This document shows, in pieces, positions 1 to 10,001 of a stretch of DNA of 43,358 bases (the first letter of the stretch is position 1; the number at the start of each line of letters is the position of its first letter). The notes below the pieces were generated by a model. It was not told the origin of the DNA, ran no database searches, and was given only the letters and a program-made list of their open reading frames with translations. Both the position numbers and the translations under genes were made by a program. The stretch is taken from NCBI GenBank assembly GCA_050946195.1, contig JBMNUI010000011.1, positions 1 through 43,358 on the forward strand. Reading direction: 5' to 3'. Origin of the DNA: UMGS1002 sp050946195 (GTDB lineage: Bacteria; Bacillota; Clostridia; Oscillospirales; CAG-272).

Positions 1-6
1 CAAAAG

Positions 7-636
7 GTGATCGCACTCATGATTGCCGCGGGCGCGGCTGCCGGGTTCCTCTCGCTTATGCTCACAAAAAAGCTTGTCCGGGCAAGAAGCGAAATCCTGC
101 CCCGGCATGTAGTGCTCTCCCACAGGCTTGCACCGTATGGCTGGTGCCTCCTTTGTGCCGCCTGGTTTGCCTTTATTTATTACACCGGCGGTGGGGTGCT
201 TGAGCGGGCCGAGTACATAACGGTGTTTCTTATCTGCCTCATTATCGCGGCGGTGGATTTGGTTGTCAAAAAAATACCGAACTCCATGCTGCTGGCACTT
301 GTTGCCGCAAGGATTCTTTTCCTTGCCCTGCGCTTTGATATTGAGGCGGTCAAGAGCAGCCTTTGGGGATTCTTGGCGGCGGCAGTCATTTTTGCGATAC
401 CGTCATTCTTTGGTGTCAGTGTGGGAGCCGGGGATATGAAGCTTGCAGCCGTTGCAGGTTTGTATCTCGGACCCGGCGGATTTCTGCAGGCCATGGTGAT
501 CATGGCCGCCCTGATGTCGGTTTACGGCATTTGCATTCTGATAAGAAAAACCGGAAACCTCAAAACCCAGGCAGCTATGGGGCCGTATCTGGCTACCGGC
601 CTCATAGTAACATTAGTTTTCCCGCTGATAGGATAA
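7..636 (+). CDS. Type IV prepilin peptidase of the Tad system (A24 family, TadV/CpaA-like)
   Basis: Membrane aspartyl peptidase that would cleave the leaders of the Flp pilin and TadE encoded just downstream. The 209-residue product is almost wholly hydrophobic with about six membrane segments. Both A24 catalytic aspartates are visible: one in AAVDLVVKKIPN (D about residue 79) and one in the GxGD motif GAGDMKL (about residue 143). There is no N-terminal methylase domain or cysteine cluster, as expected for the small Tad-type enzymes. The GTG at 7 is only six bases from the window edge and the frame is open to base 1, so the true start may lie upstream. First gene of a collinear Tad operon. 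Confidence 0.85.
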   Translation: MIALMIAAGAAAGFLSLMLTKKLVRARSEILPRHVVLSHRLAPYGWCLLCAAWFAFIYYTGGGVLERAEYITVFLICLIIAAVDLVVKKIPNSMLLALVAARILFLALRFDIEAVKSSLWGFLAAAVIFAIPSFFGVSVGAGDMKLAAVAGLYLGPGGFLQAMVIMAALMSVYGICILIRKTGNLKTQAAMGPYLATGLIVTLVFPLIG

Positions 637-672
637 CAAATAATTGCGGCAAACCGCAGAAAGGACTTTAAA

Positions 673-852
673 ATGAAAAAGCTGATAAGATTCCTCAAAG
701 ATGAAAACGGACAGGGCATGGTTGAGTACGGACTGATTATAGGGCTTATCGCCCTTGTGGTCATCGTGGCGCTGATTGCTCTCGGGCCGAAGATCAAAGA
801 TCTGTTCACAAACGTCGGTGATGCACTCGATTCAGCAGTTCCAAGTACATAA
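673..852 (+). CDS. flp: Flp/Fap-type pilin (major Tad pilin)
   Basis: Short 59-residue pilin subunit. A basic leader ends in KDENG (G13); cleavage there gives a mature protein of 46 residues starting QGMVEYGLIIG, with Glu at +5 and Tyr at +6, the Flp hallmark. A hydrophobic helix follows (about residues 18-38), then a short polar tail KIKDLFTNVGDALDS. It lies 36 bases after the peptidase gene, with AAAGGA just upstream of the ATG, and is followed by a strong hairpin. Too short for usual ORF length cut-offs, but leader, motif and operon position make the call secure. Confidence 0.95.
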   Translation: MKKLIRFLKDENGQGMVEYGLIIGLIALVVIVALIALGPKIKDLFTNVGDALDSAVPST

Positions 853-882
853 GCCGCTTGCAAATTCAAACAGCAACCCAGA

Positions 883-907
883 GGGGGAGCACTCCCGACG
901 CTCCCCC
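883..907 (+). terminator. Intercistronic hairpin after the pilin gene
   Basis: An 8-bp GC-rich stem (GGGGGAGC at 883-890, GCTCCCCC at 900-907) with a 9-base loop. It is followed by TTGAAAAAA rather than a T run, so it looks like a partial terminator or mRNA-stabilising 3' end. It could keep pilin mRNA more abundant than the downstream assembly genes; that role is inferred. Confidence 0.6.
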
Positions 908-930
908 TTGAAAAAATGGAGGTATCGATT

Positions 931-1338
931 ATGTGCAGATTTTTAAAAGACGAAAACGGGCAGGCGGTGGTCGAGTTTGCGCTGGTCGCGCCTCTGCTTT
1001 TGCTTATTATCTGCGGCATAATTGATTTCGGCTGGATTTTCTCGGCAAAAATCGCAACCGACAGCTGCGCCCGCGAGGGCGCAAGGTTTGCGGCTACCTG
1101 TACCAATTACGAAACCGCACAGACCGAGACCGCAGATAAGGTGCGGAGCGTCGCGAGCAGCATGATAAAGGACAATATCAGAACGGTGGTGTCGTACTTA
1201 AACGCCGACAACCCCGCGGCGGGAGATGTCAGCGTCGTGGTGGTGAGCGAGGTCAGGGCGCTGACTATTGTGGCGCACACCATCTTCGGCGGCCCGGTAT
1301 TTGAGCTCAGGTCGGCCGTGACCATGAAGGTGGGATGA
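931..1338 (+). CDS. tadE: TadE-like minor pseudopilin
   Basis: Predicted minor pilin of the Tad apparatus, 135 residues. The leader RFLKDENG is nearly identical to that of the Flp pilin, with cleavage expected after G10 and Glu at +5 (QAVVEFALVAP). One hydrophobic helix (about 15-32) contains the TadE signature GIIDFGWIF. The start is set by GGAGG at 918-922, eight bases before ATG 931; an in-frame ATG at 916 has no ribosome binding site and overlaps the Shine-Dalgarno. Four bases separate it from the next gene, so the two are probably translationally coupled. Confidence 0.85.
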   Translation: MCRFLKDENGQAVVEFALVAPLLLLIICGIIDFGWIFSAKIATDSCAREGARFAATCTNYETAQTETADKVRSVASSMIKDNIRTVVSYLNADNPAAGDVSVVVVSEVRALTIVAHTIFGGPVFELRSAVTMKVG

Positions 1339-1341
1339 GCC

Positions 1342-2307
1342 GTGAAGCATAAGTTGCAAAAACTTGCCGCCGAGGAAGGTGCCAGCACCGTAATTACGGC
1401 GATAATACTCAGTTTCCTGCTCGCTATGGCTTCATTGACTATCGACATCGGCATGACATACGCCGACGCGTCGGCAATTCAGAATGTGGCGGATGCGGTT
1501 GCTCTGTCGCTGGGGCAATGCCTGCCGGTCGAGGACAATGCGGCGGCAATCGCCGGGGTGGTAGCCCTTGCCGACGAGTATGCCGCAAAAAACGGATACA
1601 CCGGCCTTACAGCCGAGGACATAATTCTCGGCGGCCTTGTGGAGGACAGGTACAGGTCGCTGACCATTAATCTCAGCAAAACCTCCCCCACTTACCTTGC
1701 TAAAATAATAGGGGTCAAAGAGATAACCTCAAGGAAGTCGGCGACCGTGTCTGCAGTGCCTGCCGGGTCGCTTGTCGGCTGTGTTCCGGTCGGCATTTCG
1801 GCACAGTCCTATCAGACCGCAATGGCAACCGGAATAAAGGAGCATGTGGTTTTCAAGGCCGGCGGCGGAGGTGGGGAAAACGGCTTTTTCGGCTATATAG
1901 TCATCGACGGCTCGAACGGCAACGCAAAAGCCCTGCTCGACACCTTTAAGTACGGATATGACGGCGAGGTCTGCGTGGGCGACATTTACCCGATAGCCAA
2001 GGGCAATAAGGCGAGCGTCGCCAAGGAGGGGGTTAATTACAGGATGTCGCTCTGCACCCACTTCCCCGGCGACGGAGGCTGCAACTACCTACACTACGTG
2101 GAGGACTGCCCCCGCGTTATGACCTTTATGATTTATGATTTTGTCGATTCCAATACGGTCAGGGTGAAGGGGTTTTCGGCATTCGTCCTTGAATATTCCG
2201 AAAATGAAGACGAAATTCAGGGCTCGTTTATAGAGCTGAATGTCGCCCATTCCTCCTATACTTCTGATATCGAAGGCGGAATTTATACATACAGGCTGAC
2301 AGGATAG
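1342..2307 (+). CDS. TadG-like pilus assembly protein
   Basis: A 321-residue protein with an N-terminal hydrophobic helix (about 17-37) in the TadG/TadE-like context EEGASTVITAIILSF, then VADAVALSLGQ, typical of the TadG N-terminal domain. The helix is preceded by a Gly but lacks Glu at +5, so processing by the prepilin peptidase is doubtful. The extracellular part has several Cys (for example in CTHFPGDGGCNYLHYVEDC), perhaps disulfide-bonded, and no recognisable von Willebrand A domain. GTG start three bases after the tadE stop. Assigned by position and N-terminal pattern; the C-terminal domain is not one I can name. Confidence 0.72.
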   Translation: MKHKLQKLAAEEGASTVITAIILSFLLAMASLTIDIGMTYADASAIQNVADAVALSLGQCLPVEDNAAAIAGVVALADEYAAKNGYTGLTAEDIILGGLVEDRYRSLTINLSKTSPTYLAKIIGVKEITSRKSATVSAVPAGSLVGCVPVGISAQSYQTAMATGIKEHVVFKAGGGGGENGFFGYIVIDGSNGNAKALLDTFKYGYDGEVCVGDIYPIAKGNKASVAKEGVNYRMSLCTHFPGDGGCNYLHYVEDCPRVMTFMIYDFVDSNTVRVKGFSAFVLEYSENEDEIQGSFIELNVAHSSYTSDIEGGIYTYRLTG

Positions 2308-2316
2308 GGTACTCAA

Positions 2317-3033
2317 GTGAAAAAGATTTATCTTCTTGCCACAGTGGCGGCCATTTTAACCGGCTGCACTGTTTTCCTGTTTATAACCCAGCTGCAGAGC
2401 AGTGCCGAGCAGGCGGCGGCATATGAGACCGAGCTTGTCGTGGTTGCGGCGATAGACATTCCCGAAAATACAAAACTGACCCCCGCTATGCTCAGCACGG
2501 CAGAGGTCCTCAAGGGTACCGTTCCCCAAAATGCGGTCACCGATATCGATTCTGTGGTGGGAAAGGCCACCAAATACCCGATTGTCAAGGGCGAGCAGTT
2601 ATTTCAAAGCAAGGTGGCCGAAATCGGCAACCTGACAAACGACCGCCTCTCCGACCGGATTAAAGAGGGATACCGGGCATTTACGATATACGTCAACGAG
2701 GTGTCGGGAATTGCCGGGTACCTGCGAATCGGGGATAGGGTGGATATTCTCGTGACCAAAGACATGGGCGGCGTTCAGACGACGTCCTACCTTTTCCAGA
2801 ACATACCGATAATTGCCGTAGGGACCGCGGTGCAGTATGCAAGCGGGGTGAAGGAAATAAACTCGTATTCGAGCATCACGCTTGAGATGCCGGCGGCCGA
2901 TTGCCCTGTTCTCAATCATAACATATCAAACGGACTTGTCATAATCGTGCTGAGAGGGTACGGCGACGAGGCAATTGTCGAGGTCCCCGTATACAGTGAG
3001 GAAACCGTGAGGGGGGAGATAACTGATGGATAA
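2317..3033 (+). CDS. cpaB: CpaB/RcpC-like pilus assembly protein (SAF domain)
   Basis: Envelope protein of the Tad complex, 238 residues. An N-terminal membrane anchor (about 5-23) is followed by a SAF domain (about 40-105: VVVAAIDIPENTKLTPAML through YPIVKGEQLF) and the RcpC/CpaB C-terminal domain (GYRAFTIYVNEVSGIAGYL, then LRIGDRVDILV). SAF domains of this family are thought to bind carbohydrate or peptidoglycan. GTG start. The last eight bases overlap cpaE. The call is firm from domain order and operon position. Confidence 0.85.
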   Translation: MKKIYLLATVAAILTGCTVFLFITQLQSSAEQAAAYETELVVVAAIDIPENTKLTPAMLSTAEVLKGTVPQNAVTDIDSVVGKATKYPIVKGEQLFQSKVAEIGNLTNDRLSDRIKEGYRAFTIYVNEVSGIAGYLRIGDRVDILVTKDMGGVQTTSYLFQNIPIIAVGTAVQYASGVKEINSYSSITLEMPAADCPVLNHNISNGLVIIVLRGYGDEAIVEVPVYSEETVRGEITDG

Positions 3034-4150
3034 ACTGAATGTTGTCGTTATCTCTGACGATATTGACACCAAAATAAGAATCAAAAACCTGATAGACGGC
3101 GAGAAATTTGCCGTTTCGGGTTTTTTTGAATATAACGACCTGACTGTCCTGAAAATTCTCGGCCGCCACCCCGATGTGGTAATCCTCTCATATGAGGGCG
3201 ACGGCCAGAGCGCGCTGCAGGTTGCCGAGCAGATATATTCCGAGCTGCGGGGCGCCGCGCTGATAATGCTGGCCGGGGCTGTCGACATGGAGCTGCTCTC
3301 GAACGCCATGCAGCGGGGGGCAAGGCAGGTACTTCCGCTGACCGTGACCGCAGAAGAGCTGGGCGAGGCGCTTTTCAAAGCCTGCTCGCTCGAGAAAAAG
3401 CGCAGCTTTGAGAACGAGCAGCCGAGAATCAAGTCGCGGGTCATCTCCTTTTTCAGCGGGAAGGGCGGCACCGGCAAGACCACGCTGGCGGTCAACACTG
3501 CGGTGGCGCTTGCCTCACAGGGCAAAAAAACCATTATAATTGACGCCGACCTGCAGTTCGGGGACGTGGCGGTTCTGCTCGACCTCGACCCGCAGGATAC
3601 AATATACGAGTTGGCACGCGATGTTGAAGAAATGAATATTGATGTCGTCAAAAGCGCGCTTACCATGCACAAAAGCGGGCTCGAGCTGCTCGCCGCCCCC
3701 AAGAGCCCCGAGCTTGCCGAGTACATACGCGACAAGACGCTTGAGATAATTATCAACACCGTGCGGCCTTATTACGAGTTTATCATAATCGACCTTGCGC
3801 CGGGCTTCGGCGATATCTCGATTGCTGCAATTGAGAACAGCGATATCGTCAACTTCGTAGCCTGCGTTGACATACTGTCGCTGAAAAATGCCAAGATTTC
3901 GCTGGGGATATTCGACGCCCTGCGCCAGAAGGAAAAGGTCGGACTGATACTAAACCGGGCCACGCAGGGAATCATATCAAAGGCCGATTTTGAGAAGGTT
4001 CTGTCACTTACGCCTGTAGTCTGCCTCCCCGAGGACAAGGAGGTGTTGTCGAGCATAAACAAGGGGGTTCCGTTTGTGACCGGTGCCCCGCGCTCGGCAG
4101 TGGCCAAGGCGATAATGGCATATGTCAATACACTTTGCGAGACACAATAA
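3026..4150 (+). CDS. cpaE: CpaE/TadZ-like localisation ATPase
   Basis: A 374-residue ParA/MinD-superfamily ATPase that would position the pilus machine. Residues 1-115 form a receiver-like domain, but the phospho-acceptor position after PDVVIL is Ser55, so it looks like a pseudo-receiver that cannot be phosphorylated. The ATPase follows, with a deviant Walker A, GKGGTGKTT (145-153), and the DADLQFGD motif. The ATG at 3026 overlaps the end of cpaB and has GGGGGGAG seven bases upstream. Typical TadZ architecture. Confidence 0.88.
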   Translation: MDKLNVVVISDDIDTKIRIKNLIDGEKFAVSGFFEYNDLTVLKILGRHPDVVILSYEGDGQSALQVAEQIYSELRGAALIMLAGAVDMELLSNAMQRGARQVLPLTVTAEELGEALFKACSLEKKRSFENEQPRIKSRVISFFSGKGGTGKTTLAVNTAVALASQGKKTIIIDADLQFGDVAVLLDLDPQDTIYELARDVEEMNIDVVKSALTMHKSGLELLAAPKSPELAEYIRDKTLEIIINTVRPYYEFIIIDLAPGFGDISIAAIENSDIVNFVACVDILSLKNAKISLGIFDALRQKEKVGLILNRATQGIISKADFEKVLSLTPVVCLPEDKEVLSSINKGVPFVTGAPRSAVAKAIMAYVNTLCETQ

Positions 4151-4183
4151 TTTTTGGCCGCCTGTGCGCGGCATGAGGATGAA

Positions 4184-5486
<1,303 letters not shown>

Positions 5487-5503
<17 letters not shown>

Positions 5504-6443
5504 TACCCTGTGGATTCTGATAATCAGCTTTTTTTCGGCATACCTGGCCTTTATTCTGGCCCTGATGGTCCTGAACATCTTCATGGGAAAGCGGCTTCTG
5601 GTCGAGCGGCGGCTTGCCCGAATGCAGATTGTAACCAAGGAACACAACATAGCCAAAAAAACGAAAAAGTTAAAAAGCACGAAAAGCAGCGACCGCCGCT
5701 TCGGGCAGGTGCTGGCCGGCGAGCTTCAGGCCGCCGGCGTCATGATGAGGGCGGAGGAGTTTGCAACCCTCTGGCTTATATTGGCTTTTGTCCCCTCGGG
5801 GCTGCTCGCGCTCTTTACCGGCAACTACTTTATTGCCGGAGCCGCGGTGCTGCTCGGCATTGCCGGCCCGCCGCTGTACGTTAGAAAACAAAAGAAAAAG
5901 CGGGTGGTAGCCTTTGAAAACCAGCTCGGAGACGCGCTGGTCACCATGTGCAACTGTCTGAGATCCGGGCTGACGCTGATGCAGGCCTTTGAGAACATAG
6001 CCTCCGAGATGGGCGAGCCCATCTCAAAGGAGTTCGCCCGGCTCGTGAGCGAGGTAAAGTACGGGAGCACGCTTGAGAGGGCGCTGGTCTCGATGGCCGA
6101 ACGAGTCGGCAGCGACGACCTTGAGCTGACGGTAACCGCAATCAACATCCAGCGGCAGGCCGGGGGCAACCTTTCGGAGATTCTGTCGAGTATATCCGAG
6201 ACCATAAAGGCAAGAGTCAAGCTCAAGTCTGACATCAGGGTGGCGACCGCGACCGGGCGGGCCTCGGGCATTGTCATCGGGCTTCTGCCGATAGCGCTGG
6301 GGCTGCTGATTTTTATGGTAAATCCCGATTATATCATTTCCTTTGTGGAGTCGGACATCGGCAAGGTGCTCCTCGGCATCGGCGCAGCGATGGAGATCCT
6401 CGGCTTTATGATGATCAAAAAAATCCTGACTATCAAGTATTAA
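5487..6443 (+). CDS. tadB: TadB inner-membrane platform protein
   Basis: A 318-residue T2SSF-domain protein expected to form the pilus platform with TadC. It has an N-terminal helix (about 8-30), two further hydrophobic segments (about 90-130), a cytoplasmic T2SSF core (about 155-280, with LGDALVTMCNCLRSGLTLMQ and EVKYGSTLERALVSMA) and two C-terminal helices. The ATG lies inside the cpaF coding end. Adjacent tadB and tadC of this type are diagnostic for Tad systems. Confidence 0.88.
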
Positions 6444-6455
6444 GGGAGGATTTAA

Positions 6456-7373
6456 GTGGGCTTTCTGGTTATATCCTCGACGGTTCTGGCCTTTTCGGTT
6501 GTCCTTTTGATATTGTCCCCCGCGGGCATGAGGGAGGACATAAAAAAGCGGCGGCTTGACAGCGTGGTTGAGAGAAAAAAAGAGGTATTCTCCGAGCTTG
6601 ACCAGTCGATGTACAAGAGATTTGTCGCTCCGCTCATAAACAAGTTCTCGGGTATCATCTCAAAGCGCCGGAAAACAAGAAACAAAAAGGCAAAAAACCA
6701 GCGGCTTGAGGCAAATCTCAGATATGCGGGTCTTAGGATCGACCCCGACGAATATACCTTCATTAAAAACATCGTTACAGCCCCCCTGCTCATTGTCCCG
6801 GTGCTCTTGATGCTGGTGAGCAGCATCGACCTTGTTGTCAGATTTTTGGTGTTCCTTATCGGGGTCGTGCTCTGGGTACTTGCGCCAAGGTATTTTTTGT
6901 CCTCGAGGATAACCTCAAGGCAGAGGCGGATAAAGCAGCAGCTTCCCGAGGTGCTTGACCTGATGAGTGTCAGCATTGAGGCGGGGCTGGGCTTTGACGC
7001 GGCGCTCTGTAAGATTGTCGAGAAAATGCAGGGGCCGCTGATATACGAGATGTCGCTGCTCTACCGCGAGATACAGCTCGGCAGACCCCGGCGCGACGCG
7101 CTGAGGGATTTCGGAGAGTGCAGCATGGTCCCCGAGCTTAAGACTTTTTCCTCGGCGCTGATTCAGGCCGAGAAATTGGGGATACCGATAAAAAACCTGC
7201 TCAAAACCCAGTCCGAGCAGCTCAGGACCGCAAGGCGGCAGGCGGCACAGGAGAAGGGAATGAAATCCCCGGTTAAAATGATGCTTCCGATGGTCGCCTT
7301 CATTTTCCCGGTGCTCTTTATCATACTGCTCGGCCCGGTGGTCGTGCAGCTTATAACTCAGTTCAAGAAATAG
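6456..7373 (+). CDS. tadC: TadC inner-membrane platform protein
   Basis: A 305-residue T2SSF-domain protein, partner of TadB. It has an N-terminal helix, a basic cytoplasmic stretch (about 60-80), a membrane pair (about 100-145), the core LPEVLDLMSVSIEAGLGFDA and a C-terminal helix ending VVQLITQFKK. The GTG start is supported by GGGAGG a few bases upstream. It ends in TAG, showing that TAG serves as an ordinary stop in this genome. Confidence 0.88.
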   Translation: MGFLVISSTVLAFSVVLLILSPAGMREDIKKRRLDSVVERKKEVFSELDQSMYKRFVAPLINKFSGIISKRRKTRNKKAKNQRLEANLRYAGLRIDPDEYTFIKNIVTAPLLIVPVLLMLVSSIDLVVRFLVFLIGVVLWVLAPRYFLSSRITSRQRRIKQQLPEVLDLMSVSIEAGLGFDAALCKIVEKMQGPLIYEMSLLYREIQLGRPRRDALRDFGECSMVPELKTFSSALIQAEKLGIPIKNLLKTQSEQLRTARRQAAQEKGMKSPVKMMLPMVAFIFPVLFIILLGPVVVQLITQFKK

Positions 7374-7378
7374 CGGAT

Positions 7379-7750
7379 ATGAAAAAATACACAAACATAA
7401 CCAAAGAAGGCAGGATAATTCTTGAAAATGTCCGGGTTGCCGGTTCGTTTTTCAGCCGGTTTGCAGGGCTTATGATGAAAAAAAGTCTCGGCGGCGACGG
7501 GGGACTCTTGCTGGTACCCTGCCGGCAGGTTCACACCTTTATGATGAGATTTCCTATTGACGCGGTGTTCCTGTCGCGCGAGCAAAAGATAGTTCATATC
7601 GAGCGCGGGCTTGTGCCGGGCAGGATGACGCCATACGTCAAAGATGCCTGGAGCGTGCTTGAAGCTCCCGCCGGATTTGCCGGGGAGAGCGGGCTCTGTG
7701 TCGGAGACAAGCTGCGATTTGAAGGCCGGGGCAACCCCGACGAGCGGTAA
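7379..7750 (+). CDS. DUF192 family protein, Tad-linked
   Basis: A 123-residue DUF192 protein. Visible family features are RFAGLMMKKSL, HTFMMRFPIDAVFL, the VLEAPAG segment and CVGDKL near the C-terminus. Many DUF192 proteins are exported; this one has no signal peptide and would be cytoplasmic unless exported another way. It starts five bases after the tadC stop, so it belongs to the pilus operon. The molecular function of the family is not known, and no role in pilus assembly can be assigned from sequence. Confidence 0.8.
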   Translation: MKKYTNITKEGRIILENVRVAGSFFSRFAGLMMKKSLGGDGGLLLVPCRQVHTFMMRFPIDAVFLSREQKIVHIERGLVPGRMTPYVKDAWSVLEAPAGFAGESGLCVGDKLRFEGRGNPDER

Positions 7751-7772
7751 TTTTAAAGAGAGGTATTGCTAT

Positions 7773-8384
7773 ATGGAACAGATGCGCAAAATTGTAACCG
7801 GGAAAGAGGCCGCTGAGGGAGAAGAACTGAATTTCAGCACGGCCCCGCTTGGGTTTAAGAAAAGCGAGGTGCTCGAGTACATAAAAAATATCGAGGCCGA
7901 GATGCGCTCTTCTGTCGCCAGCTATGAGAACAAGCTGGCCGAGCAGGCGACCGCGTTGTCAATGGCGCTCCGCGAAAAAGAAAAGCTGACAGCCGAGATT
8001 GAAGTGCTGAGAAAGAAGGTCGAGCAGCTCTCTGTTAACGTGGACGAGCAGAAAAGCGAGCTTGCCGCCGAAAACAACGTGCTCAGGACCCGGATTGCCG
8101 GTCTTCTCGAGGTTGAAAAGAGAAACGAGGTGCTCACAGAAAAGCTGAACAACCTCACCTCAAAGTTCGAGCATATGGAGGCCGAGAAAACAGCGCTCAA
8201 GGAGGCAATTGCCGAGAAAGAGGCGATAATCCTTGAGCAGCTTAAAAAATATTCCGAGGTTGAAAAGGCGCTCAAACTTGAAATCGAGAGAATAAAAATC
8301 GAGACCGACGGCAGGCTGCAGGCTTATGAGCTCAAGCTTGAGCTGATAAAAGAAAACCTTCAAAAGACCCTGAGCCTTATCTGA
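7773..8384 (+). CDS. DivIVA-like coiled-coil protein at the end of the Tad operon
   Basis: A 203-residue cytoplasmic protein. A short N-terminal segment resembles the DivIVA membrane-binding motif (FKKSEVLEYIKNIEAEM, about 28-44); the rest (about 45-200) is a nearly unbroken Glu/Lys/Leu heptad coiled coil. DivIVA-type proteins sit at curved membranes and recruit partners, so a role in placing the Tad machine is an attractive inference. ATG 7773 is chosen over an in-frame start at 7644 because AGAGAGG lies nine bases upstream and the longer form would run through the DUF192 gene. A plain coiled-coil protein is the alternative. Confidence 0.6.
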   Translation: MEQMRKIVTGKEAAEGEELNFSTAPLGFKKSEVLEYIKNIEAEMRSSVASYENKLAEQATALSMALREKEKLTAEIEVLRKKVEQLSVNVDEQKSELAAENNVLRTRIAGLLEVEKRNEVLTEKLNNLTSKFEHMEAEKTALKEAIAEKEAIILEQLKKYSEVEKALKLEIERIKIETDGRLQAYELKLELIKENLQKTLSLI

Positions 8385-8393
8385 GGTGACGTT

Positions 8394-8431
8394 AAAAAGA
8401 GCGGAAAACCCTGCGGTTTTCCGCTCTTTTT
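8394..8431 (+). terminator. Rho-independent terminator of the Tad operon
   Basis: A perfect 17-bp stem (8394-8410 with 8415-8431) and a CTGC loop. The stem ends in five Ts, so it could terminate in either direction. It starts ten bases after the stop of the DivIVA-like gene. Confidence 0.93.
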
Positions 8432-8582
8432 GTCTGCTTTTACGGGCAGCTTATGTTGCATTATGCTGTTTTATGGCAATAAACGTAACTTTTTGAACCA
8501 CGGGCACATACAATGATTATTGCATGATGAATAATCTGCAGTGGAGTTTTCAGAGAATTATCAAACAATAAGGAGCAATGTC

Positions 8583-9959
8583 ATGCGATACAATTTTTAT
8601 AACCGATACAGCCAGACCCAAAAAACAGACATAAGTCGAACTACTCCCCCAAATATGTACATACCTGCCATGCAGAATGCCCGGGTCAGCAGCCGGTACA
8701 ATAATAATCCCGACAGGGAAGGTCAGAGGCAGAATAATGACATGAATATGCGCCCTGCCCAGAATGACAGAGCCGACAATCAACCCCAAGACCACGGGCC
8801 CGAGCCGTTTGTCACCGAAATAGAAAGGGAGGCAGAACGAAACAGCTACTTCAGAGCCGCCCTTTGGACCGGGGATAAGCTTCAAATCACCCTGATGAGT
8901 CTCTTACCCGAGGAGGACATCGGGCTCGAGTTCCATCCCGAAACCGACCAGCTTTTGCAGATTGAAGAGGGCTACGGGCTTGTCGAGATAGGGGACAACA
9001 GAGAACAGTTAAATTTTCAGCGCAGGGTCACAGACGGCGACATAATAGTGGTACCCGCCGGCAAATGGCATAACCTTATCAACATCGGCCATAGCCCGCT
9101 CAAGCTCTATTCGGTTTACGCACCGCCCGAGCACCCTGCCGGCACGGTTTACAGGACCAAAGCCGAGGAGGAGCAGCAGCGCTTCAGCAACCAGATGCGG
9201 CAGCAGAATCAGGCTCGCCAGCCACAGAACCAGACCCGGCAGCCTCAGAGTCAGGAACAGCCCCGGATGGAACCCGTGCCGCCACAAATGACGCCCGAGG
9301 CACCTATGACACCCCGTTCTCAGGTAACACCGACACCACAAGCGCCCATGACACAGCAACCCCCGATGGCACAGCAACCTCCGATGGCGCAACAGCCTCA
9401 GAGTCCTATGATGCCGCAGGAACCCACGATTCCGACACCCGAGGTGCCGATGATACCGCAGGAACCAATGCCCCCTGGTGTGTCTATGCCTCCTGAAGTT
9501 CCGACACCCCTCCAGCCGTTAAGACCTCAAACGCCGATAACTCAGCTGCCGCCAACGCCGCCGCTGCAGGTGCCTATGACCCCGCAGGCTCCCATGACGC
9601 CCCAGACACCGCCGACTCAGCAGGCCCCCATGACGCCGCAGGAGCCGGCCACCCCCCAGCCTCCGCCGGGATTTCAGCAAATGCCGCCGCCGAATCAGGT
9701 AAGAACCCCGTCGCCGATGACTCCGCCCGCTCAGTTCCCGCAATTTACCCCGGAGATTCCCATGATGCCCCAGTCGCCGGTAAGACCTCAGGCTCCGAGG
9801 ACTCCTCAGCCGTCGCTGCCCGAGCCACAGATAATGCCGCCGCAGTTCAATCAATTCACGCCGCAGTCGCCCTCGTCAAATCAATTCGCCCAGACCGCCC
9901 GACAGACATTTCAGCCGACACCCCTGCCGAACCGGTTCCGGCAGCCGCCGCGGAAGTAA
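8583..9959 (+). CDS. Cupin-domain protein with long Pro/Gln/Met-rich tail
   Basis: A 458-residue two-part protein. Residues 1-75 are Asn/Gln-rich and disordered. Residues 88-190 form one cupin barrel with candidate metal ligands H118 and E120 (FHPETDQ) and H163 (PAGKWHNL). Residues 200-458 are low-complexity, built of degenerate 5-9 residue units such as PMTPQ, QQPPMA and PQSP, ending in a basic RFRQPPRK. There is no signal peptide or anchor. ATG 8583 follows AGGAG by seven bases; a GTG at 8541 is weaker. Similar cupins occur in spore formers and a spore-surface role is possible, but I do not recognise a characterised relative. Confidence 0.75.
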   Translation: MRYNFYNRYSQTQKTDISRTTPPNMYIPAMQNARVSSRYNNNPDREGQRQNNDMNMRPAQNDRADNQPQDHGPEPFVTEIEREAERNSYFRAALWTGDKLQITLMSLLPEEDIGLEFHPETDQLLQIEEGYGLVEIGDNREQLNFQRRVTDGDIIVVPAGKWHNLINIGHSPLKLYSVYAPPEHPAGTVYRTKAEEEQQRFSNQMRQQNQARQPQNQTRQPQSQEQPRMEPVPPQMTPEAPMTPRSQVTPTPQAPMTQQPPMAQQPPMAQQPQSPMMPQEPTIPTPEVPMIPQEPMPPGVSMPPEVPTPLQPLRPQTPITQLPPTPPLQVPMTPQAPMTPQTPPTQQAPMTPQEPATPQPPPGFQQMPPPNQVRTPSPMTPPAQFPQFTPEIPMMPQSPVRPQAPRTPQPSLPEPQIMPPQFNQFTPQSPSSNQFAQTARQTFQPTPLPNRFRQPPRK

Positions 9960-10001
9960 CTTTTACGGCCATAACAAAAAGCAGAAGGCGGTATAAAACT
10001 A

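Noticed and set aside
9200..9950. Possible CRISPR or tandem repeat array
   Set aside because: Repeats are degenerate, in frame, and encode Pro/Gln/Met units; no constant repeat or spacer length.
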